This document shows, piece after piece, positions 36,440 to 45,108 of a stretch of DNA of 64,000 nucleotides (the stretch's first letter is position 1; the number at the start of each line of letters is the position of its first letter). Source of the stretch: Gammaproteobacteria bacterium RIFCSPHIGHO2_12_FULL_41_20 (lineage in GTDB: Bacteria > Pseudomonadota > Gammaproteobacteria > DSM-16500); the NCBI GenBank assembly GCA_001801575.1, contig MGYC01000038.1, positions 118,163 to 182,162 of the forward strand. Reading direction: 5' to 3'. The notes beneath the pieces are model-generated. The model did no database searches. It was not told the DNA's origin and was given only the letters and a program-made list of their open reading frames with translations. The translations under genes and the position numbers were made by a program.

Positions 36440-38101
36440 TTATTTCACCGCATATTTATTCGCCTTCTCCACTACTGCGCCTAACTTAATTAATGTTTCA
36501 GGTGCATCCATTTTTTCCATCACTACCGTAATAAATGCCATTTTCCCAGCATGTTTTTTCCGATCCAACAACACTCTTTCTAACTCCTCCTCAGTCTTAA
36601 CACGTATAGACCAAGCCTCAGTACCAAATACCTTGGGTAAATCCACATAATTCCAATGTTGGATATCATTATAAGGCATGGTAGGACCATGAATTAAGCG
36701 CTCAACCGTATAGCCATCATTATCTAACAAAAATATAGTCGGTCTTAAATGATGACGCTCAATCGTGGATATTTCTTGCGCGGTTAATTGAAATGAGCCA
36801 TCACCGACAAATAAAACTGTTTGTCTATTTGGAGCCGCTACGCATGCCCCTAAAAGTGCCCCAACCGAATAACCAATTGACCCCCACAAACCCTGCGAAA
36901 TAAACGCCGAATCTTTGGGCATAAAGGTTTGCATAGCACCAAACATACTGGTTCCTGTTTCTGCTAATACAATTGCATCTCTCTCTAGAAGGTTTGTTAT
37001 ATGATTCCAAAAGTTCTTATGACGAATAGCCCCACGATAGGATTGATGCATTGCATGCTGAGGATGAATAATTGCTCCTTTATAACGATAATTAGCTGCC
37101 ACCTTAATTAAAGCAGGAATAGTGTCGCAGAATAACACATTGTCATACATGGATTGTCTTACTCGTGTATGATAACTATGCACTTCAATCGTCGCATTGG
37201 CATTAATTTTTGTTGAAAAACCACCGGTATTAAAATCAGATAACAGAGAACCAAACGTAATAATACAATCTGAGCTCTCCACTCGAGCTTGTACACCTTC
37301 GGTACTAAAATCTCCATTATAATTACCGATAAATTGTGGATGCGCTTCATCAAGAATCGCCTTACCCATATTCATAGTAGCAAAGGGAATACCGGTAATT
37401 TTAAGAAACTCCAAGATGAGCGGCTTCATGGGATGACGTTGCGCACACATGTCAACCAGCACAACAGGAGACTTCGCCTGCTCTAAAACTATCCCAGCAC
37501 GTTCAGCAAGCTCGCGTACCGCATCCATATTCGACTGAGGATAAGTTAAGTCTAATGGTTTGCGTGACGCCTCAATTTCACAGTAAGAAATATCAGAAGG
37601 TAAAGCAATATATACCGGACGTTTCTTTAACCAACATACGGTTAAAACACGATCAATCTCCGCCGCCGCATTATTTTCTGATAAAAGTGTTTGTGCCATG
37701 GTTATGTCTGCATACATATCAGAAAAAACGTTAAACCGTCCATCGCCTAAAGTATGGTGAACCATGGATTTATTAGCCCGTATCGATGTGGCTGGCACAC
37801 CTACAATGTGAACAACAGGTACATATTCAGCATAAGCCCCAGCAATACCATTGATAGCACTTAATTCGCCCACACCAAACGTGGTTACCAGCGCGCCTGC
37901 ACCTCTTATACGTGCATAACCATCGCTAGCGTAAGCCCCATTTAATTCATTACAGGTACCAATCCACTCTATCCCCTTATGCCTAACAATCTGATCAAGG
38001 AATCCCAAATTGTAATCACCAGGGACGCCAAACACGTGCTCAATACCTAATTCTTTAAGCCTTGACAATAAATAATCACCCACCGTTACTTTCTTAGACA
38101 T
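36440..38101 (-). CDS. ThDP-dependent decarboxylase, pyruvate/indolepyruvate decarboxylase family
   Basis: The 553-residue enzyme starts VGDYLLSRLKELGIEHVFGV. The cofactor-activating glutamate is in TCNELNGAYASDGYAR (near residue 51), HHTLGDG carries the paired histidines of decarboxylases, and the ThDP motif is GDGSFQLTAQEIS with DNDGYTVERLIHG. These suit a 2-oxo acid decarboxylase giving an aldehyde and CO2; pyruvate, indolepyruvate or another 2-oxo acid are possible. Its start overlaps the CoA-transferase stop by eight bases, so it is the last gene of a four-gene operon. Its role there is unclear; pyruvate would be one product of the lyase encoded upstream. Confidence 0.88.
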   Translation of the reverse strand: MSKKVTVGDYLLSRLKELGIEHVFGVPGDYNLGFLDQIVRHKGIEWIGTCNELNGAYASDGYARIRGAGALVTTFGVGELSAINGIAGAYAEYVPVVHIVGVPATSIRANKSMVHHTLGDGRFNVFSDMYADITMAQTLLSENNAAAEIDRVLTVCWLKKRPVYIALPSDISYCEIEASRKPLDLTYPQSNMDAVRELAERAGIVLEQAKSPVVLVDMCAQRHPMKPLILEFLKITGIPFATMNMGKAILDEAHPQFIGNYNGDFSTEGVQARVESSDCIITFGSLLSDFNTGGFSTKINANATIEVHSYHTRVRQSMYDNVLFCDTIPALIKVAANYRYKGAIIHPQHAMHQSYRGAIRHKNFWNHITNLLERDAIVLAETGTSMFGAMQTFMPKDSAFISQGLWGSIGYSVGALLGACVAAPNRQTVLFVGDGSFQLTAQEISTIERHHLRPTIFLLDNDGYTVERLIHGPTMPYNDIQHWNYVDLPKVFGTEAWSIRVKTEEELERVLLDRKKHAGKMAFITVVMEKMDAPETLIKLGAVVEKANKYAVK

Positions 38102-39407
38102 GACCCATCTCCTTCGCTTGTTGAAAAAGTTGATCTCGAAAATCCGGATGTGCTATTTGAATTAACGCCATGGCTCGCTCAGTAGTCGACTTCCCTTGCA
38201 AATTAACAACACCGTATTCAGTTACTACATATTGCGTATCTGCACGCGGATCGGTTGCTGGTCCCGATAATTTAGCAACAATACGTGATACTTTGCCATG
38301 CGCTGCAGTGGAGTAAGCAGTTAATATGGATTTCCCACCTGGAGAAATCTGTGCCCCACGGACAAAGTCAAGCTGCCCACCTGGCGCACTAAACTGTCTC
38401 CCCATCAAAAACTCCGCATTCACCTGTCCAGAAAGGTCTACCTCAATAAATGCATTGACTGATATCACATTATCATTTTGTCCAATCACATAAGGATTAT
38501 TTACGTAATACACCGGATAAGCTTCCATGCTGGAATTATTATTAAGAAACTCATACATGTCCTTATCACCCATCGCCAAGGTATATACATTTTTGTATCG
38601 ATTTATTTTTTTATATTTATTGGTTACAGCCCCAGACTGAATTAATTTTGCCAACCCTGGCGCCATTAATTCACTATGTACACCTAGATCTTTGTGATTC
38701 ACCAACATTTCACAAACTGCATTAGGAACACCACCCACTCCAAACTGGATGGTAGCGCGATCAGGAACCATCTCAATAATATATTTCCCTATTTTTTTAT
38801 CCATATCCGCACTAGGTCTAGAAGGAATTTCCACTAATGGACAAGCATTTTCAACAACAGCATCGACATCAGAAATATGTAAACAACAATCACCAAATAC
38901 ACGTGGCATTTGTGAGTTAACTTCAATAATTACCTTCTTAGCATTGCGTGCAGTAGGAATAGTATAATCAGCATTCGTGCCGCAGCTAAAATAACCCGCT
39001 TTATCCATGGGAGAAACAGTTAACAAGAATACATCTATACCAATTTCTTTTAAAATACCCGGAACACTACTAAAATTACCAGGCATGTAATAAATAACCT
39101 TTTTATTTTCTTTTAACCCTTGCTGTACTAATTCACGTTCTATGGCTCCCACATAAAATGGATAGGGTTTAATTTTATCCATATACTCGTACTTAAGAAT
39201 ACTGTCGTGCATAGGTTTTTCAGAATGCATATAATAAAATTTCAATTCCCGAATAGATCCAGAAAGAACACGCTTCTCTAATGCTTTCAAAATAGCCGGC
39301 GGTTCACTAGCCGCCATCCCCATAGAAATATTACCTGAAGCAGGGATTAATTCTGCTGCCTTATCCGCAGTGACAATCTTAGATTTGTATTCATCCTGAC
39401 AATTCAT
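38094..39407 (-). CDS. Class I CoA-transferase (acetyl-CoA hydrolase/4-hydroxybutyrate CoA-transferase family), itaconate CoA-transferase candidate
   Basis: The 437-residue protein matches the Cat1/4-hydroxybutyrate CoA-transferase fold, with N-terminal ISMGMAASEPPAILKAL and the C-terminal domain containing GGQLDFVRGAQISPGGKSI and ADTQYVVTEYGVVNLQGKS. Yersinia RipA, an itaconate CoA-transferase, belongs to this family. With the downstream hydratase-like and lyase-like genes the set matches the CoA activation, hydration and cleavage steps of itaconate degradation. The ATG at 39407 has AAGGAG seven bases upstream. Other acyl acceptors (mesaconate, 4-hydroxybutyrate, acetate) cannot be ruled out from sequence. 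Confidence 0.82.
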   Translation of the reverse strand: MNCQDEYKSKIVTADKAAELIPASGNISMGMAASEPPAILKALEKRVLSGSIRELKFYYMHSEKPMHDSILKYEYMDKIKPYPFYVGAIERELVQQGLKENKKVIYYMPGNFSSVPGILKEIGIDVFLLTVSPMDKAGYFSCGTNADYTIPTARNAKKVIIEVNSQMPRVFGDCCLHISDVDAVVENACPLVEIPSRPSADMDKKIGKYIIEMVPDRATIQFGVGGVPNAVCEMLVNHKDLGVHSELMAPGLAKLIQSGAVTNKYKKINRYKNVYTLAMGDKDMYEFLNNNSSMEAYPVYYVNNPYVIGQNDNVISVNAFIEVDLSGQVNAEFLMGRQFSAPGGQLDFVRGAQISPGGKSILTAYSTAAHGKVSRIVAKLSGPATDPRADTQYVVTEYGVVNLQGKSTTERAMALIQIAHPDFRDQLFQQAKEMGHV

Positions 39408-39476
39408 CACTCCACTCCTTTTTTATTTTTAGACAGGATTTTAGTGTTTATTTACAATTCAAATTCCAATATATCT

Positions 39477-40538
39477 CTAATACCCCGCCGCTTTATAAGG
39501 CCCCAGCCCTTTTCTATAAATAAGAAAATGTCGCTCGTAGGAACAAACTAATTCGCCTGCTTGATTAAAAGCTTTAGTGGTTGCTTCCATAATGCCCTCA
39601 GTAGGCCGTGACTTAGATTCTCGTTTCATTAAAATAGTTGATTCACAATGAATGGTATCACCAGCATAAATAATCTGCGGTAATTGAATATTCTTCCATT
39701 GCAAATTTGCAACAACGCGCCCAAAGGTACGCGTTGTTAATGCTGTTATAGCGCCGACTACATAGGTTTCATTAATAATAAATTTTCCACCATAATATTT
39801 TCCTATATATTCAGAATCCGCATAAAATGGATTCCACTCTAAAGAACGCAGTGAATGCAACCGAGATTCTTCAGCAACAAATGTTTTTGATGGAAAATGT
39901 TCATATGTTTCACCGATCAATAAATCCTCATAATAAATCCCCACCTCTTCTATGTAACTTCCATCCTCTAATTGCCTATGCAAGGAAAATTTCTGATCCG
40001 TTAAATTAAATGCATCCGCAGATAATGCTTTATCTAAAGGGTGTTTTCCTTTTTTATAAACTAATAACTGGTACTGAATTTTAGAAACAATTGCTCCATC
40101 CTGATTTACACCAGATGTCACCACTTGTACCACGCCGAAATTAGGATCAACTTTATATTCGTCTTTACTTATTACCTCTGACTCAGCATATAACGTATCC
40201 CCAGAAAATACCGGGTGCGTCATAGCTATATCATCAAAAGTGAGTACCCGATATCTTCTGCCAAATGTTTTCCAGGTGGCTCCCATGAGTTTTTGCAGTG
40301 TCAATGTACTGACGCCCAAACAATGCTTCCATTCTGTCTGTGCAGCATAATGCGCATCATAATGTAGTTGTGCGTTATTAAGCGTATCTAACGCTTCGTC
40401 TTTATTATCTTGCTGGCTAATAGTAACGCCAGGACGATGTTTAAATTTCTGTCCCACCATAAACTCTTCAAAGCTAAGCCCATAGTTTTCTCGGTAGCGA
40501 TTTTCACTTATTTTTACATACGCCTTAAAAGTTGACAT
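39477..40538 (-). CDS. Two-domain MaoC-like enoyl-CoA hydratase (itaconyl-/mesaconyl-CoA hydratase candidate)
   Basis: The 353-residue protein has two MaoC hot-dog segments: YGLSFEEFMVGQKFKHRPGV with VFSGDTLYAESEV near residues 20-165, and YEDLLIGETYEHFPSKTF with IIYAGDTIHCESTI near residues 200-345. The length and double-domain layout resemble mesaconyl-CoA hydratases. It would hydrate an unsaturated C5-dicarboxyl-CoA to citramalyl-CoA or beta-methylmalyl-CoA. The ATG at 40538 has GGAGG nine bases upstream and is preferred over 40547. It follows the lyase gene with a gap of about 20 bases. The substrate is inferred from context. Confidence 0.8.
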   Translation of the reverse strand: MSTFKAYVKISENRYRENYGLSFEEFMVGQKFKHRPGVTISQQDNKDEALDTLNNAQLHYDAHYAAQTEWKHCLGVSTLTLQKLMGATWKTFGRRYRVLTFDDIAMTHPVFSGDTLYAESEVISKDEYKVDPNFGVVQVVTSGVNQDGAIVSKIQYQLLVYKKGKHPLDKALSADAFNLTDQKFSLHRQLEDGSYIEEVGIYYEDLLIGETYEHFPSKTFVAEESRLHSLRSLEWNPFYADSEYIGKYYGGKFIINETYVVGAITALTTRTFGRVVANLQWKNIQLPQIIYAGDTIHCESTILMKRESKSRPTEGIMEATTKAFNQAGELVCSYERHFLIYRKGLGPYKAAGY

Positions 40539-40560
40539 CTTCCCCATCCTCCATCTTCAA

Positions 40561-41406
40561 TTAACTATGTTTTGCGATAGCTAATATACGCTCTGCAGAA
40601 CGTACAATCGGCACATCAATCATCTTCCCATCTATTTCACATACATCACCCTTGGCTTTGCTATATGCATCGATAATACGTTGTGCTTGCGACACTTCCT
40701 CTGCAGAAGGTGTAAATACTTCTAATATGGGTTTAATATGTTTAGGATGAATCGAGAATTTACCTGTATAACCTAATGCTTTTACGCGCCGAGTTTCCTC
40801 AATAATACCAGCATCGTCTGCATCGTGTAAATTGAGATAAGGTACATCAAAAATAGCAATACCCGCTATTGCTGCCGCGCGCACTAATAACGATCTTGCT
40901 ACTAACATTGGCTCCCAAGTAAGTGTCGCGCCTAAATCCGCAGCAAGATCACCTCCGCCAAAACAAATTGCCTGTAACTGCGGACTACAAGTCGCAATAT
41001 CATCAGCATGATGTAATCCTATAGCGGTTTCAATAAGCGCAACATAAGGGATTTTTTTCGGTTTTAATAGGGTATCTAAAATAATAATCTCAGCAGGATA
41101 CTCTGTCTTAGGGATAATGATAACATCAGGTGTAATATTGTTATCTAGTAACGCAGAAATATCCTTTAATCCCGCTGAGGTTTTAATGCTGTTGATACGT
41201 ATAGCGCGAATAAAATTTTTAATTGGTACAGATTGTTTAAAATAGTTAACAACTATATCACGTGCTTTATCTTTTTCTGGAAAAGAAATAGCATCTTCCA
41301 AGTCAATAACCACCCCATCAGCCCCTATCTCCTTGGCTTTTTCAAAGCGCTCAGGCCGATTCCCTGGGGTAAATAACATACATCTTACGCTTAGAAAACT
41401 GTTCAT
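40561..41406 (-). CDS. HpcH/HpaI family CoA-ester lyase, CitE-like (citramalyl-CoA lyase candidate)
   Basis: The 281-residue TIM-barrel protein has the CitE-like markers MLFTPGNRPERFEKAKEIG, GVVIDLEDAISFPEKDKAR, LIETAIGLHHADDI and CFGGGDLAADLGAT, with metal-binding glutamate and aspartate, and KFSIHPKHIKPI. Such enzymes cleave malyl-CoA, beta-methylmalyl-CoA or (S)-citramalyl-CoA; the last gives acetyl-CoA and pyruvate. It is the first gene of the operon, with AAAGGA ten bases before the ATG. Citrate lyase alpha and gamma genes are absent, which argues against a citrate lyase subunit. Confidence 0.85.
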   Translation of the reverse strand: MNSFLSVRCMLFTPGNRPERFEKAKEIGADGVVIDLEDAISFPEKDKARDIVVNYFKQSVPIKNFIRAIRINSIKTSAGLKDISALLDNNITPDVIIIPKTEYPAEIIILDTLLKPKKIPYVALIETAIGLHHADDIATCSPQLQAICFGGGDLAADLGATLTWEPMLVARSLLVRAAAIAGIAIFDVPYLNLHDADDAGIIEETRRVKALGYTGKFSIHPKHIKPILEVFTPSAEEVSQAQRIIDAYSKAKGDVCEIDGKMIDVPIVRSAERILAIAKHS

Positions 41407-41422
41407 AAGATTGCTATCCTTT

Positions 41423-41457
41423 TTAATAACTTATCCTGTACATAAATGAGTTATTAA
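41423..41457. promoter_or_regulatory. Inverted repeat ahead of the lyase operon, possible operator
   Basis: TTAATAACT at 41423-41431 is mirrored by AGTTATTAA at 41449-41457. It lies 17 bases upstream of the first operon gene, between it and a TATACT -10-like sequence at 41461-41466 (minus strand). The position fits a repressor or activator site. It is too AT-rich to be a strong terminator. No regulator gene lies beside it. Confidence 0.4.
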
Positions 41458-41483
41458 TAAAGTATAGCAGGTCGCCGGTTATT

Positions 41484-44400
41484 TTATGCCCTTACTTGTA
41501 AACAATCCGCTTCCACTGCACGCATTACCCTGCCTGTTCTGCCTGCAAAAAGGCGATAGTAAGTTTGCGGATTACTTTGTTTAGTACATCCTACAGCATG
41601 ATTAAATGGCATTTTTGTTATATTATCCCTAAAAACACTTAGCAAATGTAGCTTGGTCCTTTTTACCTTGTTAGGCAAGCAACTTGAATCTATTTCTGCA
41701 TTCAACTCCTCGATACGCGCATTAATACTTTGCAACCCCGTCTCCGAAATGGTAGCAGCCAAACGTGCAGGAGTAAAATCTATCAGTTTCCTTCCTCTGC
41801 GTTCTGGCAAGATTAATTCATCCAATTTCTTTAATTCAGCGATTAACTGTGTCTCATGAGAATCAATCGCATGGTAAGCGCTAACATCTCTTTTCTTTAC
41901 TTCATCTAAAGCGTCACGTATTGTATAACCTGACTTTCGATAAGCATCGCGCAATTGTGTTAAACCAAAAATAGTATTTTCTAGATTTAATCTATGCATG
42001 ATAACTCGGTCAGCACGTTCTTTCTTTAATTGTGCTAAACGCTCATCAATCAAAGCAAGGATAGAATCTTTAGAAATAACATGATCCTTTTGCTCGTCTG
42101 CATTAATAGAGTGTTGACTACTCGCTAACAAAGAGGTGCGTTCCTCTGTTTCATTCATATCTGCAACACCAGCACCAGCTACTGATGTTTCTTGTAATGG
42201 TTGCGCTACCATGTCAGAAACAGTAGCTGCTTGCTGTTCTTGCCTACGTAAAACTGCATCAGTTTCTTTTATACGTCTCTGCAAAAACTCTACTGCAACT
42301 GCCCTATTTTTTTCATCCACCTTGGATTGGGAAACACGCTCATCAGTAGGTGTCACCAACAAATCATCTGCTAATATCCTGTCTCGCTGCGCCTGTATTG
42401 CGCGTAAGTATGGAAAGCGTTCATCAGGATTAAATTCATAACCGCTATCCTCGATTGCTTGATGAAACCTCTCCAATAAAGAGTGCAAAGAAACGCCATG
42501 CAAACTTAACCTAGTAATATACCCCTCTCGTAAAAAAAACTCTGTCTCAAGCTTATCTGCGAGTAAGTAAATATCCCTGAAAAGTAAATTCACCTTCTGT
42601 AGCGTTGCCAATGTTTCTTCTCTTGCCGCTGTTACCAACAGGTCTTTTACCTGCGTCACATTTAACAAAATTGTAGCCAGCTGAAAAATGTGGCGAACCA
42701 CAAAGGATATTAATTTTGATTTAGCAATCTTATCTTCATTTAACTCTTGCATTGCATCCCGGTTTACTTGCGCAAGAAAACCAAGTGATATATCCACTAT
42801 ATTACGATCTATGGGATCTAAAGAAAATCTTTCAGAAGCATACTGATAAAATTCCTGGAGTTTTTGCATAACATAACTCGCCCTATCAGCACCACCTAAA
42901 CCACTGGCCAGCTCCCCTGCGTGCCGTTGTAAATGTTGCACCACTGGTAATTCCGTCACTACTCGATTCGCTAAAACCGTCAATGCTTCCACTGTGGATT
43001 TTAATCGCCTTGTTATATCCGGTGCAGCTCCTGATATAATTGGATTAGATAAAAGTAATTTAATCGCTTTCGCCAATTGAGCTAGATTATCTGTACACTG
43101 ATCTACTAAATTTATTAATGCAAGAATATTACTCTCTGGTGTTTCATCAGACATTCTAACTCGTGCTTTCTGTCTGCATTTTTCATACTCTTTCTGCAAG
43201 ATTTTTAGCCGTGCGAGAAACTCTTTAGCAAGTTTAAAGGTATTCCCTAGATCTTCTATCCATGAACTAGGCTCTGCAATTGTCGTTACTAACACAGGCC
43301 CAGCACTCCCAGATGAAGGACTAGCTGCAGTACTACCCGTAGCTGTTGAAAAATACCTCAAAAATATTTGCGTATCGATAGCTTTACTAAGCTCAGTTTC
43401 AAGTGCAGATAAATATTCTTGCAGCTCATCTACTATAGAAACAGATGATGAATGTGCCGAACCTGACATGAGTTCTTCAATAATACGCATAGATTTATTA
43501 GCTTGCGTCATTAGCGCATACATAATTTTATTCGTGTCAATACGAGAATCACGATTCTCTATCGGAATTTTGTGTTGCACTATTTGATCTTTAATGGATT
43601 GTATTTTACCCTGTAATCTATCGCGCAGTAATTGCCTTTTTTTATCTGCATGTTTAATCCGCCGTTGTAATGTAGAAAGATTTTCTCTTATATCATTAAT
43701 CAAGCTTCTGAGATGCTCGCTATTTTCTATAAGCTTTTTGCTACTGCTTTTATCACACAACAACTCATCTAAGAGTTTGGCGATATCTCCTCCATCACGC
43801 TCAAGCTCGCCTGTTAAAATCGTAAGGATATTTATCTTCTCTTTTCGGTTAGATTTTTCTGCTTGATAACGCACAAGCTGTGCTTTTACCATCTCCAGAT
43901 TGTCCAGCCGTGTACGCTCACACCATTCCCTTTGGCGTTCTTTATAACGTTGCTCATCTTGCTCCAGCTTTTTTAATTGCGCCTCTCTACTGCGCAATTT
44001 AGCTGCCGCATAAGGAAATGTTTCTACACAAGCAACCGCTAGGTAACCTTCACTCCGCATTCTCATTTCATAACCACGACCCACTCTTTCACACAGTCCC
44101 TTTAATGTCATTAAGCCGGCCTCTGTATGTTTAAAAGGAATCTGCAATGAAACACTTTCCAGCAAAGACCCTTCTTTCAGTGAGTATTCAATTTCTAGTT
44201 GATCTAATAATATGACTACCTCTGATAACTCAGACACAATCATACCTAGAAATGCTAAATCTACTGTACGCACGAAAGGGTCTAATTGAGAAAACAGTTG
44301 CATTCTATTACTATCATCCGACATGACTGTTTCAGCATGATCCACTACTATTTGCAAAAGCCTAGGAGCTATTTGCTCAATTAAACTCGATATTTTCTTC

Positions 44401-44864
44401 GCAACTGCCTGATGCATTTCCTCAAATGTTTTAGGCATTCCCTGCGTATAACTGCCAAGATCTAGCCGCTGAATAGCCTCGAGAAAATCAGGAATACTGA
44501 CAATAAAACTATTTAGCTTATGTACAATATCTTTGGTTGAACCACCTGTTTTATTTGCTTCTGCCATTAAAGCTTGCAATCTTTTAACACTCTCCTGCAA
44601 GTAAACCGCAAAATCTTTTAGATCTGTATCTTCTTCTGATGCTGATTTTTCGGTAAGCGTATTAATATGGCCAATAACATTTTCTAAGAATTTCACAAAA
44701 CCATCTAATTCTTTTTCTACACTTACAAACACAAGTTTTGCGCGGTTTTTAGCACTACTTATATTTTGCCTAAGGAGAAGAAGTTCTTTTATTAACCAAT
44801 GACTTGACTCATCCATTGTGCTAGTCGATGCTGTTGGCTGAGAATCTACAGATTGTCTTTGCAT
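41484..44864 (-). CDS. Large coiled-coil protein of unknown function with an internal duplication
   Basis: The 1126-residue product has no signal peptide, no membrane segment and no domain I recognise. It is helical and charged throughout. Two units about 535-545 residues apart resemble each other: DQLEIEYSLKEG (near 230) with DKLETEFFLREG (near 776), and ETFPYAAAKLRSREAQL (near 281) with DERFPYLRAIQAQRDRI (near 816). A Ser/Thr-rich N-terminus, Ser/Ala linkers near 520 and a basic C-terminus are also visible. The architecture and neighbouring SNARE-like gene suggest a host-directed protein, but that is inference. The start ATG at 44864 follows AAAGG by seven bases. Confidence 0.75.
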   Translation of the reverse strand: MQRQSVDSQPTASTSTMDESSHWLIKELLLLRQNISSAKNRAKLVFVSVEKELDGFVKFLENVIGHINTLTEKSASEEDTDLKDFAVYLQESVKRLQALMAEANKTGGSTKDIVHKLNSFIVSIPDFLEAIQRLDLGSYTQGMPKTFEEMHQAVAKKISSLIEQIAPRLLQIVVDHAETVMSDDSNRMQLFSQLDPFVRTVDLAFLGMIVSELSEVVILLDQLEIEYSLKEGSLLESVSLQIPFKHTEAGLMTLKGLCERVGRGYEMRMRSEGYLAVACVETFPYAAAKLRSREAQLKKLEQDEQRYKERQREWCERTRLDNLEMVKAQLVRYQAEKSNRKEKINILTILTGELERDGGDIAKLLDELLCDKSSSKKLIENSEHLRSLINDIRENLSTLQRRIKHADKKRQLLRDRLQGKIQSIKDQIVQHKIPIENRDSRIDTNKIMYALMTQANKSMRIIEELMSGSAHSSSVSIVDELQEYLSALETELSKAIDTQIFLRYFSTATGSTAASPSSGSAGPVLVTTIAEPSSWIEDLGNTFKLAKEFLARLKILQKEYEKCRQKARVRMSDETPESNILALINLVDQCTDNLAQLAKAIKLLLSNPIISGAAPDITRRLKSTVEALTVLANRVVTELPVVQHLQRHAGELASGLGGADRASYVMQKLQEFYQYASERFSLDPIDRNIVDISLGFLAQVNRDAMQELNEDKIAKSKLISFVVRHIFQLATILLNVTQVKDLLVTAAREETLATLQKVNLLFRDIYLLADKLETEFFLREGYITRLSLHGVSLHSLLERFHQAIEDSGYEFNPDERFPYLRAIQAQRDRILADDLLVTPTDERVSQSKVDEKNRAVAVEFLQRRIKETDAVLRRQEQQAATVSDMVAQPLQETSVAGAGVADMNETEERTSLLASSQHSINADEQKDHVISKDSILALIDERLAQLKKERADRVIMHRLNLENTIFGLTQLRDAYRKSGYTIRDALDEVKKRDVSAYHAIDSHETQLIAELKKLDELILPERRGRKLIDFTPARLAATISETGLQSINARIEELNAEIDSSCLPNKVKRTKLHLLSVFRDNITKMPFNHAVGCTKQSNPQTYYRLFAGRTGRVMRAVEADCLQVRA

Positions 44865-44899
44865 AGGCTAACCTTTAGATAATATGGAAATAAGCACTC

Positions 44900-44905
44900 A
44901 TTATA
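44900..44905 (-). promoter_or_regulatory. Probable -10 element for the 1126-residue protein gene
   Basis: A consensus TATAAT lies on the minus strand 35 bases upstream of the ATG, so transcription would begin near 44893. The -35 region is poor (TTTACT at a spacing of 15 bases). It suggests this gene has its own promoter rather than being read from the SNARE-like gene upstream. Confidence 0.5.
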
Positions 44906-45108
44906 GAGAATAAATTATTAAGTAAACATTAAACCTAGAGTTTTTGCGTAACTACTATTTCCACCCTTGATCACCTCTCCCGGAGCGTTTTTTGCGAGTG
45001 GGAAAGGTCGACACGCGTTGTTTGCGTGGCGGGTGAGGGTGCCCAATGTGGCCGCGGGCCAGCCGTGATATGTTGGAAATCAGGAAAACAGTCTGCAACA
45101 ATCCTAAT

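Noticed and set aside
40561..41406. Citrate lyase beta subunit
   Set aside because: No citD, citF or citX genes are near; the CoA-transferase and MaoC neighbours suit a free-standing CoA-ester lyase.
44940..45108. Possible tRNA or small RNA in the GC-rich patch
   Set aside because: No T-arm, anticodon arm or convincing hairpin with a T-tract could be assembled by eye.
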